A stretch of DNA of 38,143 bases, from contig JAQGEF010000034.1 in the NCBI GenBank assembly GCA_027854065.1, forward strand, positions 1 through 38,143, written 5' to 3'. This stretch comes from Polluticaenibacter yanchengensis. Its GTDB lineage: Bacteria > Bacteroidota > Bacteroidia > Chitinophagales > Chitinophagaceae. The notes beneath the pieces are model-generated. The model saw only the letters and a list, made by a program, of their open reading frames with translations. It was not told the origin of the DNA and searched no databases. Each line of letters opens with the position of its first letter. Position 1 is the stretch's first letter. The position numbers were made by a program, and so were the translations under genes. Shown here piece by piece: positions 25,705 to 35,003 of the stretch.

Positions 25705-28700
25705 ATGCGAAAAGAAATCAAACTAACTGCAGCATTGGCTGCCTTACTCATTTGCATCAATACCTCAGCACAAGCGCCCTTAATCAATAGCGGGGAACTT
25801 TTAGAAAAAGGTTATAAATTACATGATGATGGTAAATACAAAGAAGCCATCGCGTTATACAAGCAGATTAACAGAAGTGACACCAACTATAGCAAAGCAT
25901 TGTATGAGCTCGCTTACAGTTCATATGCCGATAGCGCGTTCGGGGCAGCCAAAGACTATGCCAGACTAGGATTAAAGCTATTTCCCACACAGGCATCACA
26001 ATGGTACCTGCAAATAGCCAATGCGGAAGATGAATTAAAAAATCATGATTCCGCAATTGCTTATTACGACAAAGTAATAGCCATAAATAAAAATAGCTAC
26101 ATCAACTACTTTAATAAAGGCGTGGCTTATTACGGCAATAAAAACTACGAGCTGGCTAAAAAAAGCCTCCAGCAATGCCTTTTAATATATCCGTATTATT
26201 CCTCTGCACATTATTTCTTAGGCGTTATTGCGTATGAAGAAGGTTATCCAGTACAGTCAATGTTGAGTTTTATAACCGCATTATCTGCTACCCCCCAAAA
26301 TAAGTACCTGGGCAAAACAATAGATTATCTCGTTTCCATTGCCAATACCGATGATCACTTACTAGCCAACGTTAGTAAAGCCAAGAAACAAAAAAATGAC
26401 AATTTTGAACTCGTGCAGGAAATATTGATGAGTAAAATTGCATTAGACAATAAATACAAGTTACAGACCTCATTAAGCGACAACATTATCAGGCAATTAC
26501 AGGTTGTAATGGAAAAGATTGAGTACAACAGTAATGATGACGGATTCTGGAATCAGTTTTATGTGCCCGTTTATAAGTCTATTTTTGATGCCAGACTGTT
26601 CGAACCATTTAGCTACCAGGTTTTTGGTGGTCTAAACAGCAAGCAGGTACAGAACTATATAAAAAAGAACAATAAGAAAATTGACGAAGTAATAGCAGTT
26701 GTAGTAAAATATTTCGACGCCGTAAAAGGTTCGCAGGAACTAATGGTCAGCAAAAGAGACAAAGTCGAACTAAAATATTTATACAGCGGCGGAACACTCA
26801 TAGGAAAAGGCAAATGGATAGAAGGAGCGAAAGATTCAAAATTAATAGGTCCCTGGGAGTTTTTTCATAAAAATGGTGCACTTAAGGCCAAAGGCATGAT
26901 GAGTAACGAAGGCAATGAAGAAGGAGAATGGCTCTATTATTATGACAACGGGCAGTTAAAAGAAAAAGTAAATTACAGGAACGGAAAGCTCAATGGAAAA
27001 TACCTCTCCTGGTACGACAACGGCATCCAGGCATCTGCAGCAGATTATAAAGACAGCTATGCAACAGGAAAAGCAGAAAGATGGTATTACAATGGATTAG
27101 CAAGAGCTAATGAAGACTATAAAGAAAGTAAACTGGACGGACCAGCCTCCTATTACAGCTTCAAAGGCTTATTAAACTCCAATGTAAAATATTCACAGGG
27201 AAAAGAAAACGGGGAATTCAGGTACTATCACACGAATGGTAAACTATCAGGCATCACCAACTACAACAATGGCGTCATAGAAGGCAAGTACAAAAAATAC
27301 TTCTATTCAGGTGCACTCCAATCCGAAGGCAGTTTCTTAAAAGGTCAGCGGGAAGGCACCTGGAAAGAATTATACGAAAACGGTAAATTAAAGTCAGAAG
27401 AAACCTATGTAAACGGCCTACTCGAAGGACCCTACAAAGAATACTTTGATAACGGGAAATTAAGCCAGGTCGCCACATATGTCAAAGGCAAAGTCGATGG
27501 CAAAATTGAAGACTTCGATGATGATGGTAAAAAATTCAGCGAATCCACTTACGACAGAGGCAGGTTAAGAGATATTAAATTTTTAGCCAAAGACGGTTCA
27601 GAGATCATTAATACCACCACCCGCAGAGGAGCAGCCAACCTCACCTTTTATAATCCCAATGGCAATAAAGTAAGCGAAGGCTTCTTTAATAAAGACGGCA
27701 TGCGGAACGGTCTCACCAAATACTTTTATGAAAATGGCCAGCTAAGTTCAGAACAAACATATTTAGAAGGAGACCTTCACGGCATAAAAAAAAGCTACTA
27801 TATAAATGGAACCCTTTCCGAAGAAATCAACTATACAAATGGAGAGCAGGACGGATATTTAAAAAGTTACTTCCAGAACAAACACCAAAAAAGTGAAGGT
27901 TGGGTCGTAAAAGGGCTTTACCAGGGCGAACACATAAAATACAACATGTTAGGGCAGCTTTATAATAAAGCTTACTATTTAAATGATGAAGTACATGGAT
28001 ATTCAGAATACTACCATCCAGATGGTAGAAAAGATTATGAAATGAAGTATGAAAACGGTTGGGTAGAAAGAATTACCCAATTTGATACTTTAGGAAACAT
28101 CGTTGAAGATGTCGCCTTACCACAAGGCAATGGAAGCTTCACCTTCAAATACCCGAATGGTGCAGTATATATAAAAGGAAACTATAAGAACAACTTCTTA
28201 AATGGAGAGTACAAAATATTCTATCCCGACGGCAGCCTTTCCTACTCCTGCTATTACAAAAATGGCAGCTATGACAGCATAGCAAGAAGCTATTACTATG
28301 GCGGAAAATTGCATTACGAAGGCAAATATGTAGACAACAATAAAGAAGGAGAATGGAAATACTATTATGAAAACGGCGCATTGAATAACGTGTACAAATA
28401 CAAAGAAGGCTATCTTGACGGGTTAACTGTAAACTACAATGACGACGGGACCATAGATAAAGAAATCACCTACTCAAAAGATGATCTCGAAGGACCATTC
28501 AGAGTTTATGGAGATAATAAACAACTCATACACCAGCTTAACTACCACAATGATGATTTGGTAAGTTACACCTATGAAGGCAAAGACGGAAAACTCGTTC
28601 CCGCCATACCCGTAAAAAACGGGTCAGTAAAACTTGTAAGCTATTACAAAAACGGAACTAAAAGCGCAGAAATCAATTACGAAAATAGCAACGTAAACGG

Positions 28701-28998
28701 TCAGAGAAACTTTTTCTACTCCACAGGCAAACCATATATACAGGGAACAAGAGCACACGGATTTGATGAAGGAGTAAAAAAAGTGTACCGTGCAAATGGA
28801 CAGTTAGAAAAAGAAGAAATTTTCTATTCCGATAAATTACATGGATTAGTAAAAAAATACTATGAGAATGGCAAATTAAAATCAGAAGAAAATTACTATT
28901 TAGGAGAACTACATGGAGATTGTAAATATTATACTGAACAAGGAAAATTAAAGCAAACCAGGGTATATTATTACGATTTATTGTTACAAACGAAATAA
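25705..28998 (+). CDS. Exported TPR and multi-MORN-repeat protein
   Basis: 1,097 residues. A signal peptide (1-23, ending TSAQ) is followed by about five TPR units (about 30-220), a linker, and from about residue 370 to the end close to 29 units of a 24-residue MORN_2-type repeat with pattern GxxxxYYxNGxLxxexxYxxGxxx. Units such as GEWLYYYDNGQLKEKVNYRN are regular; a few near 600-640 and 810-960 are degenerate. The family label 'YwqK antitoxin' often attached to such repeats is not supported here, because the protein is exported and no toxin is present. The repeats should form a long beta structure suited to binding. It is the first gene of a three-gene operon: 11 bases separate it from the transglutaminase gene. 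The function is unknown; a scaffold for its partners is an inference. Confidence 0.9.
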   Translation: MRKEIKLTAALAALLICINTSAQAPLINSGELLEKGYKLHDDGKYKEAIALYKQINRSDTNYSKALYELAYSSYADSAFGAAKDYARLGLKLFPTQASQWYLQIANAEDELKNHDSAIAYYDKVIAINKNSYINYFNKGVAYYGNKNYELAKKSLQQCLLIYPYYSSAHYFLGVIAYEEGYPVQSMLSFITALSATPQNKYLGKTIDYLVSIANTDDHLLANVSKAKKQKNDNFELVQEILMSKIALDNKYKLQTSLSDNIIRQLQVVMEKIEYNSNDDGFWNQFYVPVYKSIFDARLFEPFSYQVFGGLNSKQVQNYIKKNNKKIDEVIAVVVKYFDAVKGSQELMVSKRDKVELKYLYSGGTLIGKGKWIEGAKDSKLIGPWEFFHKNGALKAKGMMSNEGNEEGEWLYYYDNGQLKEKVNYRNGKLNGKYLSWYDNGIQASAADYKDSYATGKAERWYYNGLARANEDYKESKLDGPASYYSFKGLLNSNVKYSQGKENGEFRYYHTNGKLSGITNYNNGVIEGKYKKYFYSGALQSEGSFLKGQREGTWKELYENGKLKSEETYVNGLLEGPYKEYFDNGKLSQVATYVKGKVDGKIEDFDDDGKKFSESTYDRGRLRDIKFLAKDGSEIINTTTRRGAANLTFYNPNGNKVSEGFFNKDGMRNGLTKYFYENGQLSSEQTYLEGDLHGIKKSYYINGTLSEEINYTNGEQDGYLKSYFQNKHQKSEGWVVKGLYQGEHIKYNMLGQLYNKAYYLNDEVHGYSEYYHPDGRKDYEMKYENGWVERITQFDTLGNIVEDVALPQGNGSFTFKYPNGAVYIKGNYKNNFLNGEYKIFYPDGSLSYSCYYKNGSYDSIARSYYYGGKLHYEGKYVDNNKEGEWKYYYENGALNNVYKYKEGYLDGLTVNYNDDGTIDKEITYSKDDLEGPFRVYGDNKQLIHQLNYHNDDLVSYTYEGKDGKLVPAIPVKNGSVKLVSYYKNGTKSAEINYENSNVNGQRNFFYSTGKPYIQGTRAHGFDEGVKKVYRANGQLEKEEIFYSDKLHGLVKKYYENGKLKSEENYYLGELHGDCKYYTEQGKLKQTRVYYYDLLLQTK

Positions 28999-29009
28999 GA
29001 GGAAGAGAA

Positions 29010-30941
29010 ATGTATTTAAAAGAAAAAGTCCGGGTTTTACTGTTCAGTCTGTTAATATCACCAGGTTGGTTAATGTCGCAGGATGTAGAAGCCATCACTA
29101 AAATGTATCCCAATGCATTAGCAGTCACTGCCAATCAAAAAAGAGAGATGACATTTTTCATGCAGAAAAATACACCGTTGGCACAAACCACCGAAGAAAT
29201 AGAAATGTTAATGCTCAATGACAAAGCAAACGGCATTTACAATAACTATAGTATTTATAACAGCAGTTTCGAAGAAGTTAAAAACCTTGAAGCCTATACC
29301 AAAGTACCGGATGGCAACAAGTATAAAAAAATAAAAGTAACAGATTTTAAAACCAAAGATGCCACCAGCAGAAGCGTGTTCTATGATGATTTCAAAGAAA
29401 CCACATTCAACTTCCCGTCACTCTCCAAAGGAGCCATCGCAGCCGTTTCACATACCGAGTTACACAAGGAGATCCGACTCATCGGCCCCGTCTATTTCAT
29501 GTCACATATGCCAATATTAAACATGGAATTCACCATTAACTTTCCACAGTCAATGGATGTCAGGTATATAGTAAAAAACAACAACGGCAATATTATAAAT
29601 ATCACTGAAAGCTCAAAAGGAAGGCAAAAAACAGTCACGTTTAGCGCAAAAAACATCAATATCAAAGAACGCTATTTCAACGAAGCAGCTGTATCCTACA
29701 ACGAGCCCCATGTTATTATATATGTAGCATCCTACCAGGATGAAAAAAATAACCAGGTGCCCGTATTTGATTCCCAGCAAAACTTTTACAAATGGAATTA
29801 CAATTTTTTAAAAGGCATCAACACAGAACACAGCAATTCAATAAAAGAACTAGCGGATAGTTTAACCATCAATAAGCCCGATGCGTATGAAAAAGCCAAA
29901 TCAATCTTTCAGTGGGTACAGGCACACATTAAATATGTCGCTTTCGAAGATGGCTTAGAAGGATTCATTCCAAGACAGGCAAAAGATGTCTATGCCAAAC
30001 GTTACGGTGATTGCAAAGATATGAGCAGCCTGTTGACAGACTTATTATTATCAGCAGGTTTACAGGCACATTTCACATGGATCGGCACAAGAAAAATAGC
30101 CTATGATTATGATGAGGTACATCTGCCAATAACAGATAACCACATGATAAGCACCGTCAAAATTGGAGATGAATGGATATTTTTAGATGCAACAGACCCC
30201 AATTGTATTTTCGGCTTCCCAACACAGGATATCCAGGGAAAACAAGCCCTAATTGCAATAGACAACAATAACTATAAAATCATCAGGGTACCCGAAGTAA
30301 CAGCAGGCAAGAACAAATACACAGACTCAACAGTCCTTCGCATTACCGACAACGGGCTCTCTGGCCATGTCAACGTAGCCTTTTCAGGATACTTTGGCAA
30401 TGATATTTACAATGCACTCGTTTACAAAGATCCCAAAGACGTAAAAGAATATGTAAAATATAAAGTAAGCAAAGGCAATAATAAGTTCAACCTCGAGGAT
30501 TATAAAATAACCTATCCCGATAAAGACCAGAAAAATGTCAATATAAATGCCACCTTCAACCTGCCCGACTATGGTACCCGCATCGGTAATGAATATTATC
30601 TCAACTTAAATCTGGACAAATTCTTTAACGCAGCAACCATTGACACCGCCAAGCGAAAAGTAGCTGTCAATAACGATTACATGTATCAGGCAGAACATTT
30701 TACCACACTGGAAATACCCGATAACTACAAAGTAACTTATGTACCAAAAGATCTGTCAATAAAAAACAAAAACTACACCGCATCCATTAAATACATCAGT
30801 AATGCTTCAAAAATAGTAGTAAAGCAGGTAATAGAAAGTCAGAGTATATGGATGACGCCATCCGAATTTAATGAGTGGAACACAATGGTAAAAGAGTTAA
30901 CAAATGCCTATAAAGAACAAATAGTACTGCAGAAAAAATAA
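29010..30941 (+). CDS. Exported DUF3857 / transglutaminase-like protein with intact triad
   Basis: 643 residues. A signal peptide (1-24, ending LMSQ) leads to an N-terminal DUF3857 beta domain (about 40-265) and a transglutaminase-like core (about 285-400), then a C-terminal beta domain. The catalytic triad is visible: Cys335 in YGDCKDMSSLL, His378 in DNHMIS and Asp393 in FLDATDP, all in the usual order. Such proteins in Bacteroidota are thought to act as proteases or amide-modifying enzymes in the envelope; no substrate is known. The start ATG follows a purine-rich AGAGGAAGAG, an unusually good ribosome binding site for this phylum. It sits between the MORN protein and a paralogue without the triad. 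Confidence 0.92.
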   Translation: MYLKEKVRVLLFSLLISPGWLMSQDVEAITKMYPNALAVTANQKREMTFFMQKNTPLAQTTEEIEMLMLNDKANGIYNNYSIYNSSFEEVKNLEAYTKVPDGNKYKKIKVTDFKTKDATSRSVFYDDFKETTFNFPSLSKGAIAAVSHTELHKEIRLIGPVYFMSHMPILNMEFTINFPQSMDVRYIVKNNNGNIINITESSKGRQKTVTFSAKNINIKERYFNEAAVSYNEPHVIIYVASYQDEKNNQVPVFDSQQNFYKWNYNFLKGINTEHSNSIKELADSLTINKPDAYEKAKSIFQWVQAHIKYVAFEDGLEGFIPRQAKDVYAKRYGDCKDMSSLLTDLLLSAGLQAHFTWIGTRKIAYDYDEVHLPITDNHMISTVKIGDEWIFLDATDPNCIFGFPTQDIQGKQALIAIDNNNYKIIRVPEVTAGKNKYTDSTVLRITDNGLSGHVNVAFSGYFGNDIYNALVYKDPKDVKEYVKYKVSKGNNKFNLEDYKITYPDKDQKNVNINATFNLPDYGTRIGNEYYLNLNLDKFFNAATIDTAKRKVAVNNDYMYQAEHFTTLEIPDNYKVTYVPKDLSIKNKNYTASIKYISNASKIVVKQVIESQSIWMTPSEFNEWNTMVKELTNAYKEQIVLQKK

Positions 30942-30959
30942 ATTCAAAAACAACATTAC

Positions 30960-32924
30960 ATGAAAAAAATAATAGCTATAGCCATAGCATTAACCTGTGT
31001 TTCAGCCGGCAGTGCTCAAAAATTCAACTATAATGATGCACAACGATGGCTCGAAAAACCAGTTTCAAACACAGTAAATCCCAGGTATGATACAGCAAGC
31101 GCCGTTTGCCTGATAGAAGACAGGAAAATTGAATACAAAGCCGTCGGTAAAGACATTTTTATATTTTCAACCAACTACAAGCTCCTAAAATTAAACAACG
31201 ACAGAGGCATTGAAATGTATAATAAAATATACGTTCCCGTTTACGCCCATAATGAAATTACCGATATCAAAGCAAGAACAATCTTAAAATCAGGCAAAGT
31301 AATAGATGTGCCGGCAGGCAAAATCAAAGACGTACAGGAAGAAGGCGCAAAGTACAAAATCTTTGCAATGGAAGGCGTAGAAAAAGGCGCCCAAATAGAA
31401 TACACTTATACAGTAAAAAAACCAGTAAGTATTTCCGGGGTAGAAATGTTTCAAAACGGCACAGTACCCACTCAGCAGGCATTCTTCACATTAATCGTAC
31501 CCGAAAATCTCAGGTTTAGCGCCAAAGGCCACAATGGCTTTGCCGTATCAACCGACAGCTTAATAAATGACCGCAGGGTAATTGCAGGTTATAGCGAAAA
31601 TATAGATGCCATAGATGAAGAAAAGTACAGCTTCCGCACACCAATGTTGCAGAGAGTAGAGTATAAACTTAGCTATAATCTCAGCACAAACCCAAATCTA
31701 AGGTTATATACCTGGAAAGAGTTCGCCAAAAGAGCATACGAAGTTTATACAACAAGAACAAGTAGAGAAGAAAAAGCCGTAGATAACTATTTAAAACAAT
31801 TAAAATTAGATAAGAACGCAGATGAGGCCAAACAAATATTACAAATAGAAGACTATGTAAAAAGCACCGTCAATTCAGATGAAGATATAGTAGGAGAAGA
31901 CGTAGAGAACCTCGAAAAAGCAATTAAAACAAAAAACACCAACAGAAGCGGCATTGTCCGTTTACTCGCAACAATCTTCGACAAAACCGGCATCAATTAC
32001 CAGCTCGTATTCCCAAGCAACCGCAACAAAATACCAGTGGATGAAGAAGTAGAAATATGGAATTCAGTTGAAGAAGTAATTTTCTATTTCCCCAACACCA
32101 AAAAATTCATAGCACCCTATGCCGGGGATTTCCGCTACCCGTTCATCCCGCCCGTCTTAGCAGGTACACGCGGCCTCTTCTTAAAAACAACCACTATCGG
32201 CACCTTAAAAGCCGCAGTCGGTGTGTTTGGAGACATTGAAATGGAACCCTTTGAAAAGCATGCCCACAATATGCAGGTAAACATAAAGTTCAATAGCTCC
32301 CTCGACTCATTATTCATAGATAGTAAACAAATACTAACAGGATATGGCGCCACAAATTATCGCCCCATCTACACATATTTACCAAAAGAACAACAGGAAA
32401 CTACTACAAAAGAAATTATCCAGTCAATAGCCAAAAGCGATAATATTACCAATATAAAAGTAGAAAACAAAGAACTCAACGACGCATTCGACAATAAGCC
32501 CCTCGTCATCAGCGGCAATATTCACACAGCCGAAATGATAGAAAGAGCAGGCAATAAAATCCTTTTAAAAATTGGAGATGCAATTGGCAGACAAGAAGAA
32601 ATGTATCAGGAAAAACCAAGACAACTACCAATTGAACTGTCCTATCCACATGTACTCGACAGAGAACTCATTCTCGAAATACCAGATGGATACATCGTAA
32701 AAAATCCAAATGACGCCAACATCAATATCGTATTCAAAGACGCCGGTAAAACAACCATGAGCTTCATCAGTACACATAAATTAGAAGGAAATAAGTTAAC
32801 AATAAATATCAGCGAAACTTACGACCAACTCAAATATCCGCTAGCACAGTTCAACGATTTCAAAAAAATAATCAATGCTGCAGCAGACTTCAACAAAGTA
32901 GTATTGGTACTTGAGAAAAAGTAA
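30960..32924 (+). CDS. Exported DUF3857 protein with degenerate transglutaminase core
   Basis: 654 residues. A signal peptide (1-20, ending SAQ) precedes a DUF3857 region (about 50-245) and a segment that aligns with the transglutaminase core of the upstream gene. The active-site cysteine helix is replaced by NTNRSGIVRLL, with Arg329 at the cysteine position; the His strand has become VEEVIFYF, and the Asp strand FIAPYAGD. The enzyme should therefore be inactive, though the fold seems kept because the remaining helices and strands align and the frame is open throughout. It starts 18 bases after the active paralogue and ends before a strong hairpin, so it closes the operon. A role as substrate binder or regulator of the active paralogue is possible. 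Confidence 0.88.
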   Translation: MKKIIAIAIALTCVSAGSAQKFNYNDAQRWLEKPVSNTVNPRYDTASAVCLIEDRKIEYKAVGKDIFIFSTNYKLLKLNNDRGIEMYNKIYVPVYAHNEITDIKARTILKSGKVIDVPAGKIKDVQEEGAKYKIFAMEGVEKGAQIEYTYTVKKPVSISGVEMFQNGTVPTQQAFFTLIVPENLRFSAKGHNGFAVSTDSLINDRRVIAGYSENIDAIDEEKYSFRTPMLQRVEYKLSYNLSTNPNLRLYTWKEFAKRAYEVYTTRTSREEKAVDNYLKQLKLDKNADEAKQILQIEDYVKSTVNSDEDIVGEDVENLEKAIKTKNTNRSGIVRLLATIFDKTGINYQLVFPSNRNKIPVDEEVEIWNSVEEVIFYFPNTKKFIAPYAGDFRYPFIPPVLAGTRGLFLKTTTIGTLKAAVGVFGDIEMEPFEKHAHNMQVNIKFNSSLDSLFIDSKQILTGYGATNYRPIYTYLPKEQQETTTKEIIQSIAKSDNITNIKVENKELNDAFDNKPLVISGNIHTAEMIERAGNKILLKIGDAIGRQEEMYQEKPRQLPIELSYPHVLDRELILEIPDGYIVKNPNDANINIVFKDAGKTTMSFISTHKLEGNKLTINISETYDQLKYPLAQFNDFKKIINAAADFNKVVLVLEKK

Positions 32925-32943
32925 AACAAAGCATATAACAACC

Positions 32944-32987
32944 ATATAAGAATGCCGTTCATTTCTAAATGAGCGGCATTCTTATAT
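32944..32987 (+). terminator. Terminator of the MORN / transglutaminase operon
   Basis: A very long stem of about 21 pairs (ATATAAGAATGCCG / CGGCATTCTTATAT, continuing inward as TCATTT / AAATGA) lies 20 bases after the last stop codon. The T-run after it is short and interrupted. Confidence 0.8.
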
Positions 32988-33118
32988 AATCCCAGATCCA
33001 TTTCGGAAAATCAGCGCCAATCAGCCATTGTATTATTCGGCGCCATCTACAGAAAAATAATCAATATTGTCAGAGCACTATTGTTCCATACTCTGCAAAT
33101 CCAAAAACATCACTGCAT

Positions 33119-33148
33119 AAAAAAGCCGCTCATATCACTACAAGCGGC
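33119..33148 (-). terminator. Terminator of the GH140-like gene
   Basis: Arms GCCGCT / AGCGGC with a 12-base loop are followed on the minus strand by six T bases. It lies about 30 bases after the gene's stop. Confidence 0.8.
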
Positions 33149-33175
33149 AATCAACATTATTATTACAACACTATT

Positions 33176-34600
33176 CTATTTACTGTCCAGGATCAAAACC
33201 CAATCGTTACCATGTTTCACTTCACCCTCCGGTTTAAATTCCAATACACCCTTATTATCGAATTCACCAGCAGGCGTTTCAACACCTGTACGCGGGTTAA
33301 ACCAGGTTGCCACCAATTGATCACCCTTCAGGATACCGGTTTTAACCTTAAATGCACGCCCTGTAGCAGTATATAAAAACGCATACTTTTCGCCCCGCGT
33401 AGCAGCAATATAATCATAGCGCTCACCCTGGTCTGCAACCAGGCTTTGGTCAGGAATACGCTCAAAATACGGACGCGACAGCATAAGGTTTTTAATATAA
33501 ATCATTTGTTTAGCCCCCGGGTAAGTCAATGCATCCGTCCAGGTCGCTTTAGCATGAAAAGCCCGCTTAGTTTCACCAGGCTTCAAAAACTGCATCACAG
33601 AGTTATGGCCATAAGTATAACCGGCCCCACCCGCAAAAACACTCCAGTAGCCAAAACGACGGATATCATCAGCAAACCAGTAACCATTAGTCGTATCATG
33701 CAAACCATGAGGAATTTCCTCATATGAAGGTTCCCCGTCCACCGTAGGTTTAGTAGGAGATAAATTCCAGTCCACATTAATATACCTCCAGTTATCCTCA
33801 CCATAATTAGGGTCCTTCTTCATCGTATCCTGCGCATAATCCTTATGCCCCGACTGGATCATATTAAAATCCAGCCAAGGTTCATTATGAAACAAAGTAG
33901 AAGACTGGCCACGGCCACGAGGATGATACGTTTGAAGATGCACCGTATCCAATGCATGAATCGTTTTACCCAAAGCATCCCAAACCTCACGCTTCTGGTC
34001 CCCCGGGATATCACCACCATTCAACCAGATGATATTAGGATATTTACCATAACGGTTTACCAAAAACTGCGCATAAGCAGCAGCCTGCGCAGCAGTCACT
34101 CCCTCCTTAGCAGCAGAGCCCCAGATAGGAACAATTGCAACATATAAACCCTTATCTTCCGCAGTCTTGATCGTATAATCAACATGGTCCCAGAAATCGT
34201 AGGCAACAGAATCCGAGAAATCATTACCCTTCGTTACAATCGGTTGGCTCACATCCTTATTAAAAACAGCAGTATCACCATATACATTCACCACCCCAAG
34301 AGAGTGCAAACCCATTATCTGGATAATATTAAACCCCTGTTTTTTACGCACATCAAGATAGTCCGCAACCTCTTCCCTGTTCAGCTTATTAAAAGCCAGC
34401 CAACCCGTTTCACCCAGCCAGAAAAACGGTTTCCCGTCAGGCGTTTGAAAATAACGGTGATTATCAGACACCTTAATGCCCCATGGCTTTTCATTCTCTT
34501 TCTGAGCTTCGCTGACAGATCTTTGCGAATCAGTACCCGTTGTTCCACAACTAGCAGCAATCAATCCAGCTAAGGCAATTGGTAAATAATACTTTTTCAT
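33176..34600 (-). CDS. GH140-like (DUF4038) apiosidase-type lipoprotein
   Basis: 474 residues. A lipoprotein signal ends in AASC (Cys18). The DUF4038 TIM barrel (about 40-370) has FFWLGETGW, the predicted acid/base Asp197 in WLNGGDIPGD and the nucleophile Glu290 in VDGEPSYE. The C-terminal beta domain (about 380-474, with ATWFNPRTG and the final DWVLILD) is the domain usually paired with DUF4038. GH140 enzymes cut the apiose linkage that joins rhamnogalacturonan II side chains to the backbone; the best-known one has Asp and Glu at very similar positions. A surface or periplasm-facing lipoprotein would fit that role. It forms part of a minus-strand hydrolase group with the genes at 20-25 kb and 35-38 kb. 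The exact linkage cut is inferred. Confidence 0.88.
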   Translation of the reverse strand: MKKYYLPIALAGLIAASCGTTGTDSQRSVSEAQKENEKPWGIKVSDNHRYFQTPDGKPFFWLGETGWLAFNKLNREEVADYLDVRKKQGFNIIQIMGLHSLGVVNVYGDTAVFNKDVSQPIVTKGNDFSDSVAYDFWDHVDYTIKTAEDKGLYVAIVPIWGSAAKEGVTAAQAAAYAQFLVNRYGKYPNIIWLNGGDIPGDQKREVWDALGKTIHALDTVHLQTYHPRGRGQSSTLFHNEPWLDFNMIQSGHKDYAQDTMKKDPNYGEDNWRYINVDWNLSPTKPTVDGEPSYEEIPHGLHDTTNGYWFADDIRRFGYWSVFAGGAGYTYGHNSVMQFLKPGETKRAFHAKATWTDALTYPGAKQMIYIKNLMLSRPYFERIPDQSLVADQGERYDYIAATRGEKYAFLYTATGRAFKVKTGILKGDQLVATWFNPRTGVETPAGEFDNKGVLEFKPEGEVKHGNDWVLILDSK

Positions 34601-34706
34601 CAGGCTTCATTTAAAACCACAGACACACCATTATTTCGTGTTTCCGCAGCACTATTATTTTAAATTAAAATGGTTTCATTTATAATTATCACCACTACCC
34701 AAAACC

Positions 34707-34791
34707 TCATTCTCAGCCCGGCAAAGAATCCTCTTTCAAACCCGAGCGTCTTCCATACTCAACAGTCATTCTGAGCACAGCAAAGAATCTC
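34707..34791. repeat. Two copies of a TCATTCTGAGC...AAAGAATCT-type dispersed repeat
   Basis: 26-base copies start at 34707 and 34766, about 21 of 26 identical, spaced 59 bases apart. A third degenerate piece (AGCAGCGAAGAA) follows near 34806. The sequence type is familiar as a short interspersed repeat in Bacteroidota intergenic DNA. The rest of the 34601-34930 gap has no gene or promoter I can name. Confidence 0.65.
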
Positions 34792-34930
34792 ATCCTATTT
34801 ATGAGAGCAGCGAAGAAAGTTCCTGCAGAAATAACAAGGAAAATTTCCCCGGTCCTTTCACAATGATAACATCTTCAAATTCACCCCGTCAAAATGACTG
34901 CAATAAACAGTAATAATTACCCGCTCACTT

Positions 34931-35003
34931 CACTTCTCACCTATCACATTTCACATTTCACTTCCCCCTATCACTTCTCACCTATCACTTTTCACTCCCC
35001 CTA
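34931..35003. repeat. Imperfect 41-bp tandem duplication of TCAC-rich sequence
   Basis: CACTTCTCACCTATCAC occurs at 34931 and again at 34972; each copy runs on through a TTTCAC run to CCCCCTAT. The second copy is a little shorter, and its last bases form the stop codon of the 928-residue hydrolase gene. Confidence 0.75.

Noticed and set aside
25705..28998. Toxin-antitoxin (YwqK-type) reading of the MORN protein
   Set aside because: The protein has a signal peptide and TPRs, is very long and has no toxin partner; the label would rest on the MORN repeats alone.
28673..29134. 153-codon minus-strand ORF over the MORN/transglutaminase junction
   Set aside because: It overlaps two real genes on the other strand, and its hydrophobic composition is a by-product of their codons.
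34707..35003. CRISPR-like array
   Set aside because: Repeats are imperfect, only two or three copies, unevenly spaced, and no cas gene is near.
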